Positions 7,217 through 16,418 of a stretch of DNA of 64,000 nucleotides are shown here, one piece after another. The position numbers and the translations under genes were made by a program. The notes beneath the pieces were generated by a model. It had not been told where the DNA came from. It was given only the letters and a program-made list of their open reading frames with translations, and did no database searches. This DNA comes from Yoonia sp. R2331. Lineage in GTDB: Bacteria > Pseudomonadota > Alphaproteobacteria > Rhodobacterales > Rhodobacteraceae. The stretch spans positions 372,001 to 436,000 of the forward strand of contig NZ_JBGCUN010000002.1 of NCBI RefSeq assembly GCF_041103235.1, in the 5' to 3' direction. Positions within the stretch are counted from its first letter, which is position 1; each line of letters opens with the position of its first letter.

Positions 7217-9400
7217 ATGCGGTTGGCAATCGTCATCCTCTGTCTACTTCCGACGGTTCTTTGGGCGGAAACCGCGACGATCCGCACGGGCTGGCACCCT
7301 ACATTCACACGGATTGTCATTGCGATCCCGCAGGGCGCTGACTGGCAGGTGGGGCGGACAGATGCAGGTTTTGGCTTTCAGGCGGAAGGAGTCACTGATT
7401 TTGAAACTAATGGCTTTTTTGCTCGCCTGCCACTTGACCGCATTGCGCAGGTCGACGTCGAAGAGGCGCGGCTGAACCTCGCATTGTCCTGTGATTGTCA
7501 TGCAGATGCGTTCTTGTGGCGTCCGGATCGCGTGGTCGTTGATATTCGTGACGGCGTTGCTGCCGCGGACAACCCATTTGAGGTTGCGCTGACCCGCGAA
7601 CCAACGGAACCAGAGCAGACAGCGTCGGCGATCGAGCTTGATCTCTTGCCCCGCCCCCGGCCGCCTGTTGCAATTAACGACGTCTTGCCAGTTGTGACGG
7701 AAGAACCCGCCGCGCCTGACTTGAGCGAAATCGAGGCGCGGATCATAGATGGTTTAACCCGCGCTGCTGATCAGGGATTGCTGACCCTCTCACCTGGCGC
7801 ACTGCCGTCTCAACCTGCTGAAGTCGTGGCCGATGAAGGTGCGACGCAAGAGAAACAATTGCCGACCCCGCAACCGGTGGAGACTATTCTATCCCAGCTG
7901 CCTGCCAGGTCTGGCGTTCGCGCAAGAACGAGTGTCGATGTCGGTTTGGAGCTTGGCGCTTTGGAACAGCCTGCTGTTGTCGCTCCAACAGCCTGTTGGC
8001 CGGATTCGCATGTTCAGGTCACAAATTGGGCAGAAGGCGACAAATTTTCTGAAGAAATCGGGAAACTGCGCAGTCGAATTTACGGCGAATTCGACCGGGT
8101 TGACCATGACGCAGTCACTGCCTTGGCGCGCAGCTACCTTTATTTTGGGTTCGGTCGCGAAGCAACACAGACGCTCCAGATTGATTCTGACAACACAGCT
8201 GAACGTGTCGCGATCGTTGCACTCGCCCACATCATCGATGGTGAACTAGAGCAGGCAACGGGACTGGCAGAACAGATATCTTGCTCGGGCGAGGTCGCAC
8301 TTTGGGCGTTTTTGGCAACACCAGTCGGAGCGATCGAAGAGTTGGCCGATGCAGATCGACTTGTTCGGCAATTCAAGACCCTGCCTGTTTATCTGCGAGT
8401 TCATCTCTCGCCTGCCCTGGCAGCGCGGCTTGTCGCCGTAGGACGGGTTGATGCCGCCGAAAATCTGTTGTCCATCGGTGCCGCGCAACAAAGTATCTCC
8501 GTCGAAAGCGCGGTGGTCGTGGCGGATATTGCACTTGAACGTGGTGATTTCGAAGACGCTGAAGAAACACTTTCAACGCTGGCAGCGAATAACCGAGACG
8601 TTACGCCCACCGCCTTGTTGGACTTGATTGCATTACAACTAAACAGAGGGTTTCCGGTTGATCCGGCGGTGATGTCACTGCTTGAAACGAAGCGGTTCGA
8701 ATATAGGGGGGATCCGATAGATGCGGATCTGGCAGCAATCCAGATCAAGGCGGAAGTGGCGTCTGGCCGTCATGGTGCAGCCTTGGACATCTTGCGCGCA
8801 TCGTTGGATTTGGAGGAAAAGTTTCCACGCTCAGAACTCAACGCTCTAATTGCCCGCGACGTCACCGAAAAAGCAAAAGACATGCCGTTCTTGGAATACG
8901 CATTTGCGGCAGAAGCAGCCGATTTGAATTCAGAAACCAGCAACGGTTTGTCCGAACGCTTACTGGCCCTTGGGTTTGCTGATCGCGCAATTGAGTTATT
9001 GTCTTCTTCCGCCAGTGGTGACGCCATGGCGGAACGACGGTATCTGCGCGCTATGGCGGCGATGCAACTGGGTGATAGAGACACAGCAGAAGTTCATCTT
9101 GCGGGAATGACGTCCGCACGCGCTTTGGCAATTTTGAATGGGTCAGGGTCGTCAGATGGGCAGTCACCTGAGAGTGTTGAAACAGCGTGGCGGACAAACA
9201 ACTGGTCTTCGCTGGCGACGTCCGAGGATCCTCTCTTGCAGTCTGCATCTGAACTTGCGTTACGGCAAACGTCCTCAACACCAGATCCAAACCAGCCCTT
9301 AGCCCAGGGCCGCGCATTGATTGAACAGGCAGCTGCGACCCAAAACACGGTGAGCGCATTGCTCAATCGATTTGATGCACCTCAAATCGACGCAAATTGA
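7217..9400 (+). CDS. Large periplasmic repeat protein between motA and flhA (AMIN-like N-terminus, helical repeats)
   Basis: I do not recognise a named family. The 727-residue product has a signal peptide (residues 1-17, ending LWA). An N-terminal beta-rich segment (about 20-120, with HPTFTRIVIAIPQG and PDRVVVDIRDG) resembles AMIN domains. A Pro/Glu-rich linker follows, then roughly 400 residues of Ala/Leu/Asp helical hairpins that look TPR- or Sel1-like. The start abuts the motA stop, and a MotE-like gene lies just upstream. In rhizobia, MotE chaperones the large periplasmic MotC, so a MotC-type stator or motor-scaffold role is a reasonable but unproven reading. Confidence 0.8.
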   Translation: MRLAIVILCLLPTVLWAETATIRTGWHPTFTRIVIAIPQGADWQVGRTDAGFGFQAEGVTDFETNGFFARLPLDRIAQVDVEEARLNLALSCDCHADAFLWRPDRVVVDIRDGVAAADNPFEVALTREPTEPEQTASAIELDLLPRPRPPVAINDVLPVVTEEPAAPDLSEIEARIIDGLTRAADQGLLTLSPGALPSQPAEVVADEGATQEKQLPTPQPVETILSQLPARSGVRARTSVDVGLELGALEQPAVVAPTACWPDSHVQVTNWAEGDKFSEEIGKLRSRIYGEFDRVDHDAVTALARSYLYFGFGREATQTLQIDSDNTAERVAIVALAHIIDGELEQATGLAEQISCSGEVALWAFLATPVGAIEELADADRLVRQFKTLPVYLRVHLSPALAARLVAVGRVDAAENLLSIGAAQQSISVESAVVVADIALERGDFEDAEETLSTLAANNRDVTPTALLDLIALQLNRGFPVDPAVMSLLETKRFEYRGDPIDADLAAIQIKAEVASGRHGAALDILRASLDLEEKFPRSELNALIARDVTEKAKDMPFLEYAFAAEAADLNSETSNGLSERLLALGFADRAIELLSSSASGDAMAERRYLRAMAAMQLGDRDTAEVHLAGMTSARALAILNGSGSSDGQSPESVETAWRTNNWSSLATSEDPLLQSASELALRQTSSTPDPNQPLAQGRALIEQAAATQNTVSALLNRFDAPQIDAN

Positions 9401-9414
9401 TGGGTTTGGTCAGA

Positions 9415-9429
9415 TTTTGGTAACCAAAA
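9415..9429 (+). promoter_or_regulatory. 15-bp near-perfect palindrome upstream of flhA
   Basis: TTTTGGT-A-ACCAAAA is a 7-bp dyad 15 nt after the preceding stop. It sits in an AT-rich part of the 246-nt motility-gene/flhA gap, so it may be a protein-binding site of an internal flhA promoter. The rest of the gap carries only a small Arg-rich frame ending in ATGA at the flhA start (9648-9650), with no good support as a gene. Confidence 0.3.
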
Positions 9430-9646
9430 ACAACTAATCCTCTTCTTAATTGAATTGGAGAATGTGGATAATGTGCAGAACGCCAGTGTCCAAGTCGAAC
9501 CCTTTACGGGGTCTCGAAAAAGCACGTTTGTTCAGGCACTTGCGGCTACGTGATCCGCTAAGTGCAAAACGCTTTCGCCGTCGCCGGAAACGGATTGAAC
9601 CAGTTGCGCCGTTTCATTGGCCGACCCTTCTGTGGCGAGGCGTGCA

Positions 9647-11740
9647 ATGAATCAGATTTCGAACATTAGCTTTCGTTTCAACCCAACGATCCTGCTGGCC
9701 GTGGCATTGATGGCAATCATTGTCATGATGATCCTGCCTATGCCGGCTTGGGTTCTTGACATTGGACTCGCCGGGTCCTTCGCGCTCGCAATCTTGATGT
9801 TTACCGTGACGCTTTTCATCCAGCGCCCACTCGATTTTTCGGCTTTTCCGACGGTGCTTTTGGCATCACTCATGCTGCGTCTGTCTTTGAACGTCTCATC
9901 GACAAAACTCATCATCGGGGAGGGGCATACAGGGACGAACGCCGCAGGCGACGTGATTGAAGGCTTTGCGATGTTCGTGATGAGCGGCAACGTTTTGCTG
10001 GGCTTGGTCGTTTTTTGTGTCCTGCTGATCGTCAACTTCGTGGTGATCAATAAAGGAGCGACGCGCATGGCGGAAGTCGGCGCGCGATTTGCGTTGGACG
10101 CCATGCCCGGCAAACAATTGGCAATTGACAGCGATGTTGCGGCTGGCGCAATCGACCACGAAGAGGCGAAACGCAGGCGCGAACTTGAACAGGCTGAAAC
10201 CACGTTCTTTGGGTCACTTGATGGTGCATCGAAGTTTGTGAAAGGCGACGCAATCGCAGGGCTATTGATCACAGCACTCAACTTGATCATGGGGCTGATC
10301 ATCGGCATTGCAATCCACGACATGCCGCTTGGGCAAGCTTTTGAAACTTACGCCATTCTGACGGTGGGTGACGGACTCGTAAGCCAAATTCCTGCAGTCA
10401 TCATATCGATTGCCGCGGCCCTCTTGCTTGCGCGCGGTGGCGCGACAGGCGCGACGGACCTGGCGATCGTTGATCAATTGGGTCGCCATCCTGCGGCGCT
10501 TTCTACGGTGGCGGTCCTCATGGGATTGTTCGCGCTGGTTCCAGGACTGCCGTTTTTGCCTTTCGTTTTGGGATCAGTCGTCTTGGGCGTCTGCGCGTTT
10601 GTACTGGTTCAATCCGCCAAAGCGCGCGAAGTGGCCAAAGCACTGCCAGATGTGCCTGCTGAAACAGCGCCACCCACGGCTTCCGTTGGCGACATGTTGG
10701 ATTTGGACGACATCCATGTGGAATTCGCCCCTGATCTCGTCGACATGGTACTGGATCCGGGTACCGGGCTGGACGCGCGGATCGCAAATATGCGCAACCA
10801 TATCGGTACGGCATTCGGTGTTCTGCTGCCTGAAATTCGACTGACCGACAACGCAGCATTGCCGCCCGGTGTTTATGTCGTTCATGTTCAAGGGGTCGAA
10901 CAGGCTCGCGACCTTCTCAAGGCCAATCACGTTCTGGCACTTTTGCCTGATGGGGACAGCCACGCGCTGGATGGAGAGGTCGTGTCTGAACCGGTCTATG
11001 GGGCACCCGCGAAATGGATCACTATCGATCAACAGGAAAGTGCTGCCATGGATGGTCTGACCACTGTTCAGCCAACCGAAGTTCTGGCGACGCACCTGCT
11101 TGAGATCGTAAAGCGAAACTTCGGGCGGTTGCTTACGCACAAGGCTCTGCGTCGGCGCCTGGACGAAATGACGACGCTGACTGACACAGACCGTGCAAGC
11201 GCCAACCAAAAATTGCTGGACGAATTGATGCCTGACAAGGTGCCGATGGACGTTTTGTTGTCAGTAATGCGCCTACTATTGGAAGAGCGGGTTTCGGTTC
11301 GAAATCTGCCTCTGATCCTCGAGGCGATTGCGGAAGCGCGGCAGGTTCACCAGACCATTGACGGCATAACAGAGCATGTCCGCCAGCGGCTTGGTTTTCA
11401 GCTGGTCGCAGAAGTGCGGCGCGACGACGGCACCATCCCCTTGGTCCAATTGGCACCCGAATGGGAAGACGCGTTTACAACCTACGAATTGCGTGGCGAA
11501 CGGGGCGGGGCCGATGTGGCACTACCGCCTGAGACGTTCAACAAACTGGCCGATGGCATTGCGGACAAACTGTCGCAAGCAGCACAACAAGGTGCATATG
11601 CCGCTGTAGTCACATCCATGCGGCGGCGACGGTTCTTGCGTACAGTCATGGCTGCGCGCGGCATTTTGAATCCGGTCTTGTCGTTCGAGGAGATCGGAAT
11701 TGATGCCAAACCGGCCCTTGTCGGTCTCGTAGCGGCATGA
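9647..11740 (+). CDS. flhA: FlhA, flagellar type III export channel protein
   Basis: FlhA is the proton-driven export-gate component whose cytoplasmic ring docks chaperone-substrate pairs. The product (about 697 aa) has eight N-terminal membrane helices and the FHIPEP signature region (PTVLLASLMLRLSLNVSSTK, then EVGARFALDAMPGKQLAID). The C-terminal cytoplasmic domain runs from about residue 345. ATG 9647 gives the usual MNQ..ISFRFNPTILLAV start; a TTG 30 nt upstream also fits the frame. The stop overlaps fliR (ATGA). Confidence 0.97.
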   Translation: MNQISNISFRFNPTILLAVALMAIIVMMILPMPAWVLDIGLAGSFALAILMFTVTLFIQRPLDFSAFPTVLLASLMLRLSLNVSSTKLIIGEGHTGTNAAGDVIEGFAMFVMSGNVLLGLVVFCVLLIVNFVVINKGATRMAEVGARFALDAMPGKQLAIDSDVAAGAIDHEEAKRRRELEQAETTFFGSLDGASKFVKGDAIAGLLITALNLIMGLIIGIAIHDMPLGQAFETYAILTVGDGLVSQIPAVIISIAAALLLARGGATGATDLAIVDQLGRHPAALSTVAVLMGLFALVPGLPFLPFVLGSVVLGVCAFVLVQSAKAREVAKALPDVPAETAPPTASVGDMLDLDDIHVEFAPDLVDMVLDPGTGLDARIANMRNHIGTAFGVLLPEIRLTDNAALPPGVYVVHVQGVEQARDLLKANHVLALLPDGDSHALDGEVVSEPVYGAPAKWITIDQQESAAMDGLTTVQPTEVLATHLLEIVKRNFGRLLTHKALRRRLDEMTTLTDTDRASANQKLLDELMPDKVPMDVLLSVMRLLLEERVSVRNLPLILEAIAEARQVHQTIDGITEHVRQRLGFQLVAEVRRDDGTIPLVQLAPEWEDAFTTYELRGERGGADVALPPETFNKLADGIADKLSQAAQQGAYAAVVTSMRRRRFLRTVMAARGILNPVLSFEEIGIDAKPALVGLVAA

Positions 11741-12519
11741 TTGCAGAGCTTCTCGTTCTCTTGCCCATCGCGCAGTCCGCGCTTTGGGCTGGTTTCGTCG
11801 TGTTTCTGCGTGTTGCTGCCATGATGTCCCTGTTCCCAGCCTTTGGGGAGCAAAGTGTGCCTGTCCGGCTACGCCTTGCCATAGCGCTTGCGTTTGTCCT
11901 GATCGTCACGCCGGTCCTTTCGGTGCAGACCGGCCCGATCCCTTCGGACATTTTGCCCGCGATTGTACTGCTGTTCCCCGAGGTTTTGACCGGTCTGTTC
12001 TTCGGGCTATTGCTACGCTTTTTCGTCTTCGCACTTCAGATCGCAGGCACCATTGCGGCGCAATCAACGTCGCTTTCTCAGATTTTCGGCGGCTCCGCCG
12101 GGGTAGACCCACAACCGGCGATGGGGCACGTCCTTGTCGTCTCGGGCCTCGCATTGGCAGCGATGATGGGGTTGCACGTGCAGTTGACCGCCTACATCTT
12201 GCAGTCCTACGCTCTCGTCCCTCTGGGTGTTTGGTTGATGCCGGATGTCGCCGTTGATCTGGGCGTCCGCGCAGTCGGCAAAACATTTGCGCTGGGCTTT
12301 ACGCTGGCGGCACCGTTCTTGATCGCGTCGTTGATCTACAACGTCACCTTGGGCGTAATAAACCGCGCCATGCCGCAATTGATGGTGTCTTTTGTGGGTG
12401 CGCCAGCGATCACTGCCGGAGGCCTGTTGCTGTTGGTGCTGACTGCACCACTGATGCTGTCAATCTGGCTAGAGGCTTTTGCCCTTGTCGTCATGAACCC
12501 GGCAGGTGGCTGGGAATGA
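11737..12519 (+). CDS. fliR: FliR, flagellar export gate protein
   Basis: FliR completes the FliPQR export gate. The 260-residue product has about six membrane helices. It contains the FPAFGEQSVPVRLRLAIALAF motif and the conserved FFGLLLRFFVFALQIAGTIAAQSTSLSQIF region typical of FliR/YscT proteins. It overlaps flhA upstream and flhB downstream by 4 nt each, so the gate genes are translationally coupled. Confidence 0.96.
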   Translation: MIAELLVLLPIAQSALWAGFVVFLRVAAMMSLFPAFGEQSVPVRLRLAIALAFVLIVTPVLSVQTGPIPSDILPAIVLLFPEVLTGLFFGLLLRFFVFALQIAGTIAAQSTSLSQIFGGSAGVDPQPAMGHVLVVSGLALAAMMGLHVQLTAYILQSYALVPLGVWLMPDVAVDLGVRAVGKTFALGFTLAAPFLIASLIYNVTLGVINRAMPQLMVSFVGAPAITAGGLLLLVLTAPLMLSIWLEAFALVVMNPAGGWE

Positions 12520-13601
12520 GCGGGGACAACAGCGACGAAGACAAGCAATTCGAGCCCAGCCAAAAGAAGCTGGATGATGCGCGCAAAAAGGGCGAAATCC
12601 CGCGTTCTGTCGACCTGACGACGGCCGCCGCCTATGGTGGGATCCTGGCTGCGGCATTCGCGTTTGGGCCAAATGCAATGGTCAATCTGGGCGATGCGAT
12701 GATGATCCTGATCGATCAGGCCGATCAGCTGGCGCGCGTTACGTTTGAGGGATCACGCACCCCAATCATTGGTGGCATTTTGCAGCAAGTGGTCTGGTCC
12801 GTCGCGCCGCTATTTGGCGTACCTGCGCTTTTTGCTGTGCTCGCGGTGATCGGACAGCGCGCCTTTGTCGTGGCGCCGGCGCGGGTTAAGCCGAAGCTTT
12901 CCAACATCTCGTTATTGCAAGGCTTCAAGAAGAAATTTGGCCGTAACGGGTTCTTTGAATTCGCGAAAAGCTTCTCTAAATTGCTGATCTTCAGTGCTGT
13001 TCTTTTCCTGTTTTTGTGGCAGCAGATGGACCGCATGATCGGTGCGATGTTCATGTCGCCCGGCATGATCGTGGTGTCGCTTTTGCGGCTGGTATTGACC
13101 CTCTTGCTGATCGTTCTGGCCATTGCGTTGGCGATCGGCGCCATCGATTTTTTGTGGCAGCGGGCAGAGCATCTGCGCAAGCACCGCATGTCCCGAAAAG
13201 AAATGATGGATGAACTCAAGCAGTCTGAGGGTGATCCGATGATGAAACAGCAGCGCCGCCAAAAGGGCATGGATTTGGCTACAAATCAGATGCTGGCCGA
13301 TGTGCCGGACGCCAACGTCGTTGTTGTGAATCCGACCCACTATGCGGTTGCTCTCAAGTGGGACCGAATGTCAGCGACAGCGCCGGTGTGCGTAGCCAAA
13401 GGCACGGATGAAATTGCCGCACGGATCAGAGAGGTTGCTGCCGAAAACGGCGTACCTTTGCATTCCGACCCGCCAACCGCCCGGGCACTTCACGCGACCG
13501 TTGACATCGGAGATGAGATTCCTCCCGATCACTACCAAGCCGTCGCCGCCGCGATCCGGTTTGCAGAGAGCATCCGCGCCAAAGCGACGGCACGCAGATG
13601 A
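12516..13601 (+). CDS. flhB: FlhB, substrate-specificity switch of the flagellar export apparatus
   Basis: FlhB has four membrane helices followed by a cytoplasmic autocleavage domain that switches export from hook to filament substrates. The 361-residue product starts with the amphipathic, charged N-terminus (FEPSQKKLDDARKKGEIPRS). It retains the autocleavage motif in VVVNPTHYAVALKWD (NPTH near residue 271) and the KGTDEIAARIREVAAENGVP stretch. It overlaps fliR and the next gene by 4 nt. Hook-length partner FliK is encoded separately at 24009. Confidence 0.97.
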   Translation: MSGDNSDEDKQFEPSQKKLDDARKKGEIPRSVDLTTAAAYGGILAAAFAFGPNAMVNLGDAMMILIDQADQLARVTFEGSRTPIIGGILQQVVWSVAPLFGVPALFAVLAVIGQRAFVVAPARVKPKLSNISLLQGFKKKFGRNGFFEFAKSFSKLLIFSAVLFLFLWQQMDRMIGAMFMSPGMIVVSLLRLVLTLLLIVLAIALAIGAIDFLWQRAEHLRKHRMSRKEMMDELKQSEGDPMMKQQRRQKGMDLATNQMLADVPDANVVVVNPTHYAVALKWDRMSATAPVCVAKGTDEIAARIREVAAENGVPLHSDPPTARALHATVDIGDEIPPDHYQAVAAAIRFAESIRAKATARR

Positions 13602-13987
13602 AGACGAAAGAGCTTCACGCATTGCAAGGCCTCGCAGAGGTTGCATTTGCTGCCGACCAGTCGAAACTGGCGCAGATCAACGCGCAAGAACAGGCGATCC
13701 GGTCCCAACTGGATGGGCTGATCACCGAGCGTGGACAACAGGGATTAGCAGTGACGCCGGGCTCTGCCGCGCTCAAGGCGGGGGCAAATGTGCGCTGGCA
13801 TCGCTGGATTGATCACCGGCGCGAATCTCTGAACCGAGATCTGGCTGCAACACTGGCAGAGAAGGCGCGCGTGATCGCGCGCGTCCGACAATCGTTTGGC
13901 AAGAAAGAAGCCCTGACTGCACTTGTGGCGCGGGTCAGGGCTGCGGAAAGTCAGGTCAAAAGTCGCAGGCGCGATCAAACGTCCTGA
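13598..13987 (+). CDS. FliJ-like small coiled-coil protein
   Basis: The 129-residue product is helical, basic and rich in Ala, Gln and Arg, with no membrane segment. It overlaps the flhB stop by 4 nt and the 3' end of fliL2 (convergent) by 13 nt. Length, coiled-coil character and position at the end of the export-gate operon resemble FliJ, the stalk of the FliI ATPase ring, but no specific FliJ motif can be claimed. fliI itself lies 4.6 kb away. Confidence 0.65.
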   Translation: MKTKELHALQGLAEVAFAADQSKLAQINAQEQAIRSQLDGLITERGQQGLAVTPGSAALKAGANVRWHRWIDHRRESLNRDLAATLAEKARVIARVRQSFGKKEALTALVARVRAAESQVKSRRRDQTS

Positions 13988-14478
13988 CGGACGATATCCA
14001 GGACCAGCACATCAAGAGCAGTTTTGCCCAGCACGGCCTGCGCGCTGGCGAGCAAGTCCTCACGCAGGATCCGCATGTTGCTTGTACTCGTGAAATTCCC
14101 GGAAAATCCGCCGATATTGGCGTGGTTGAACATCACTTGTAGCAGCCCGTCGCGTAGGCGCGGTTCGACGGCCAGAACGGCTTCTTCGCCGCCTGGTGGG
14201 ACCGCGATCCCAATTGACAAAACAACCATTGCGGCGATTTTGTCGTCGGCAATCACCGGGATAACAAATTGATCTTCAAGTTGCGCATAGGCGACCTCTT
14301 CCGCCGGAACCTCTGACGTTACTTCGGGGGCCTCGGCAGAAACGTGTGTTTCGCCAGGCAAACAATGCGTTTCGTTCGCGGCGTGTTCTTCGGTCGGGGC
14401 GGGGCGGAGCATGATGCCGGCTCCAACGCCTGCCCCGGTGCCGATCAACGCGAGGATCAATGGAAAGAGCATTTTCAT
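13975..14478 (-). CDS. FliL-family protein, second copy
   Basis: The 167-residue product has an N-terminal membrane helix (residues 3-22, ALIGTGAGVGAGIM), an acidic linker, and a C-terminal domain with FVIPVI...AAMVVLSIGIAVPPGGEEAVLAVEPRLRDGLLQVMFNHAN ending in VLVLDIVRQDV. This matches the FliL fold but is diverged from the copy at 4810. It is the last gene of flgB-flgC-fliE-fliQ-flgF-flgG-flgA-flgH. Its distinct role is unknown; two FliL-type proteins suggest separate stator or basal-body partners. Confidence 0.75.
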   Translation of the reverse strand: MKMLFPLILALIGTGAGVGAGIMLRPAPTEEHAANETHCLPGETHVSAEAPEVTSEVPAEEVAYAQLEDQFVIPVIADDKIAAMVVLSIGIAVPPGGEEAVLAVEPRLRDGLLQVMFNHANIGGFSGNFTSTSNMRILREDLLASAQAVLGKTALDVLVLDIVRQDV

Positions 14479-14492
14479 ATGGGCACCTCTGA

Positions 14493-15218
14493 TCAGAAAG
14501 GAAGGATGGCTTCGATGGCTTGCTGGCCATAGCGCGGTTGTTGCATGTCTGTGATCTGCCCGCGTCCGCCATAAGAAATCCGGGCCGAGGCGATCTTGTC
14601 ATACGTGATCTCGTTTTGTCGGGTCACATCGGCAGGCCTGACAAAGCCCGATACCAGCAGCTCTCGCAATTCAAAGTTGACCCGCACCTCTTGCTGGCCT
14701 TGGATCGCGAGCACACCATTGGGAAGAACATCAGTAATCGTGGCGGCGACACGCAAGGTCAGTTTTTCATTCCGGCGGACCGACCCGTCACCAGAGGACG
14801 AGCTGTTGGAATTGATGCCAACCGCGTTGCCGAGCGAGGCCCCATCCGGCAGGCGCGGATCAACCCGTTGCGGCAGGCCCAAAAGCTGGGGGACAGCCAT
14901 TTGTTGCGCGGCGCTTCGGGATCGATCCGAGGAATTTGAGATTTCAGCCTGATCGTCAATTTCGATCACGACCGTCAGGATATCGCCACGCTGCATCGCG
15001 CGCCGGTCGCCCAGCAATGAACCGCGATCACCCGTCCAAAGCGACGCGCTTGACCCCGGAAACCGGGGCGCACGGTCCACCACTTGCGGCAAGCTATAGG
15101 TCACCATCGCGGTGCGATCATCTGTTGCCACGATCGAGGTCATCTCGGGCGCATTGCCAAGAGGTGTGCTGCTGCACGCAGCCAAAAAGCCAAGCATCAA
15201 AAAACTAGCGCGAAACAT
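14493..15218 (-). CDS. flgH: FlgH, flagellar L-ring lipoprotein
   Basis: FlgH forms the outer-membrane L ring. The product (about 241 aa) has a short lipoprotein signal with the lipobox LAAC. It contains the family region SLWTGDRGSLLGDRRAMQRGDILTVVIEIDD and the C-terminal GVLAIQGQQEVRVNFELRELLVSGFVRPADV block. ATG 15218 is preferred because GGAG lies 6 nt upstream, while the ATG at 15230 has its SD adjacent. The start lies inside the 3' end of flgA. Confidence 0.96.
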   Translation of the reverse strand: MFRASFLMLGFLAACSSTPLGNAPEMTSIVATDDRTAMVTYSLPQVVDRAPRFPGSSASLWTGDRGSLLGDRRAMQRGDILTVVIEIDDQAEISNSSDRSRSAAQQMAVPQLLGLPQRVDPRLPDGASLGNAVGINSNSSSSGDGSVRRNEKLTLRVAATITDVLPNGVLAIQGQQEVRVNFELRELLVSGFVRPADVTRQNEITYDKIASARISYGGRGQITDMQQPRYGQQAIEAILPF

Positions 15219-15621
15219 AGGCGGCTCCATCCTCTCCGATCCGGGCAGAAACTGTACTGCGGGACGACAAATTCATGATCCGCACAACTTCTCCGACACC
15301 GGCGCGACCCAATGACCGCCCTTCGGTCGCGATGTAGAGACCGCCGGTGTTGTAGATGAGCGGCACGATCTGATTGCGGTCGACGATTGCCGGAAATCCA
15401 ACATCGGCAGGGCGCACCGGTCGGCCGGCGTAGAGGGCGACGCGCGCCTCCATCCCGATCAATAGCAGTGGGTCGTCCACACCGCCGTTTGAGGCGACAT
15501 TGCGTAACAGTAAATCTTCTGCTCGGATCAGCGATTGTGCCGGAATGGTGCGCGCGGCGACCAAAACCTCTGCCGCTGCCGGACCGGCGATCAGGACTAA
15601 GAAGAATGCAAGGCGGATCAT
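15205..15621 (-). CDS. flgA: FlgA, P-ring assembly chaperone
   Basis: FlgA is the periplasmic chaperone for FlgI. The 138-residue product is a short form lacking the extended N-terminal domain of enteric FlgA (about 219 aa). It has a signal peptide (to AAA, residue 17), the SAF domain (VLVAARTIPAQSLIRAEDL), and the C-terminal RAGVGEVVRIMNLSSRSTVSARIGEDG motif. The start overlaps the flgG stop by 4 nt; the end overlaps flgH. Confidence 0.93.
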   Translation of the reverse strand: MIRLAFFLVLIAGPAAAEVLVAARTIPAQSLIRAEDLLLRNVASNGGVDDPLLLIGMEARVALYAGRPVRPADVGFPAIVDRNQIVPLIYNTGGLYIATEGRSLGRAGVGEVVRIMNLSSRSTVSARIGEDGAAYVSR

Positions 15622-16403
15622 CGGATCTGCACCATGGCACCCAACATTTGGTCGCCAGCGGTGATCACTTTGGAATTCAACTCGTACCCGCGCTGCGCCT
15701 CGATCAGGTCAGTGACTTCTTTGACCGGATCAACCGAACTATCCTCGAGGTATCCTTGCCGCAAAACACCCAACCCGTCTTGGCCTGGATCATTCACAAC
15801 CGACGGACCAGAGGCGGGCGTTTCAAGGAACAGGTTCGATCCAATTGCCTCTAACCCTTTTGGATTGGTAAAGCTCGCAAGGGTGAATTGGCCTAGCAAC
15901 TGTGGCTGAATTTGGTCAACAAAATAGGCGTAAACCTCGCCCTCTGCATTGATCGAGATTGACCGCGCGTCCTGCGGGATTGTGATATCTGGCACGACAG
16001 GAAAACCATCGGCAGTCACGATTTGCCCTTCGCCTGTCCGTTTCAACGCGCCGTCACGCGTATAGGCGGGAACACCGCTGGGCAGCGTGACTTCCAGATA
16101 GCCTTGCCCTTCGATGGCGACATCCAAGTCACCACCCGTTTGTCCAAGTGCGCCCTGCGACAGCATCATGCTGACCGCGCTGGCCCGCACGCCCAGACCC
16201 AATTGCACACCGGTCGGCAATTGCGTCCCGTCCGAGGCATTGATGGTGCCTGGTCGCGCCAATTGCTGGTAATGCAGATCGGCAAATTCAGCGCGGCGGG
16301 CGTTGTAGCCGGTCGTCGACATGTTGGCGAGGTTGTTGGAAATCACTTCCACCCGCATTTGTTGGGCGGTCATCCCGGCGGCTGCAATTTTGAGTGCGCG
16401 CAT
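15618..16403 (-). CDS. flgG: FlgG, distal rod protein
   Basis: FlgG forms the distal rod. The 261-residue product has family length. The N-terminal rod motif ALKIAAAGMTAQQMRVEVISNNLANMSTTGYNARRAEF and the C-terminal YLEDSSVDPVKEVTDLIEAQRGYELNSKVI block are both intact. It has a GGAG ribosome-binding site and follows flgF by 15 nt. Confidence 0.97.
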   Translation of the reverse strand: MRALKIAAAGMTAQQMRVEVISNNLANMSTTGYNARRAEFADLHYQQLARPGTINASDGTQLPTGVQLGLGVRASAVSMMLSQGALGQTGGDLDVAIEGQGYLEVTLPSGVPAYTRDGALKRTGEGQIVTADGFPVVPDITIPQDARSISINAEGEVYAYFVDQIQPQLLGQFTLASFTNPKGLEAIGSNLFLETPASGPSVVNDPGQDGLGVLRQGYLEDSSVDPVKEVTDLIEAQRGYELNSKVITAGDQMLGAMVQIR

Positions 16404-16418
16404 GAGATTTCTCCTGAG

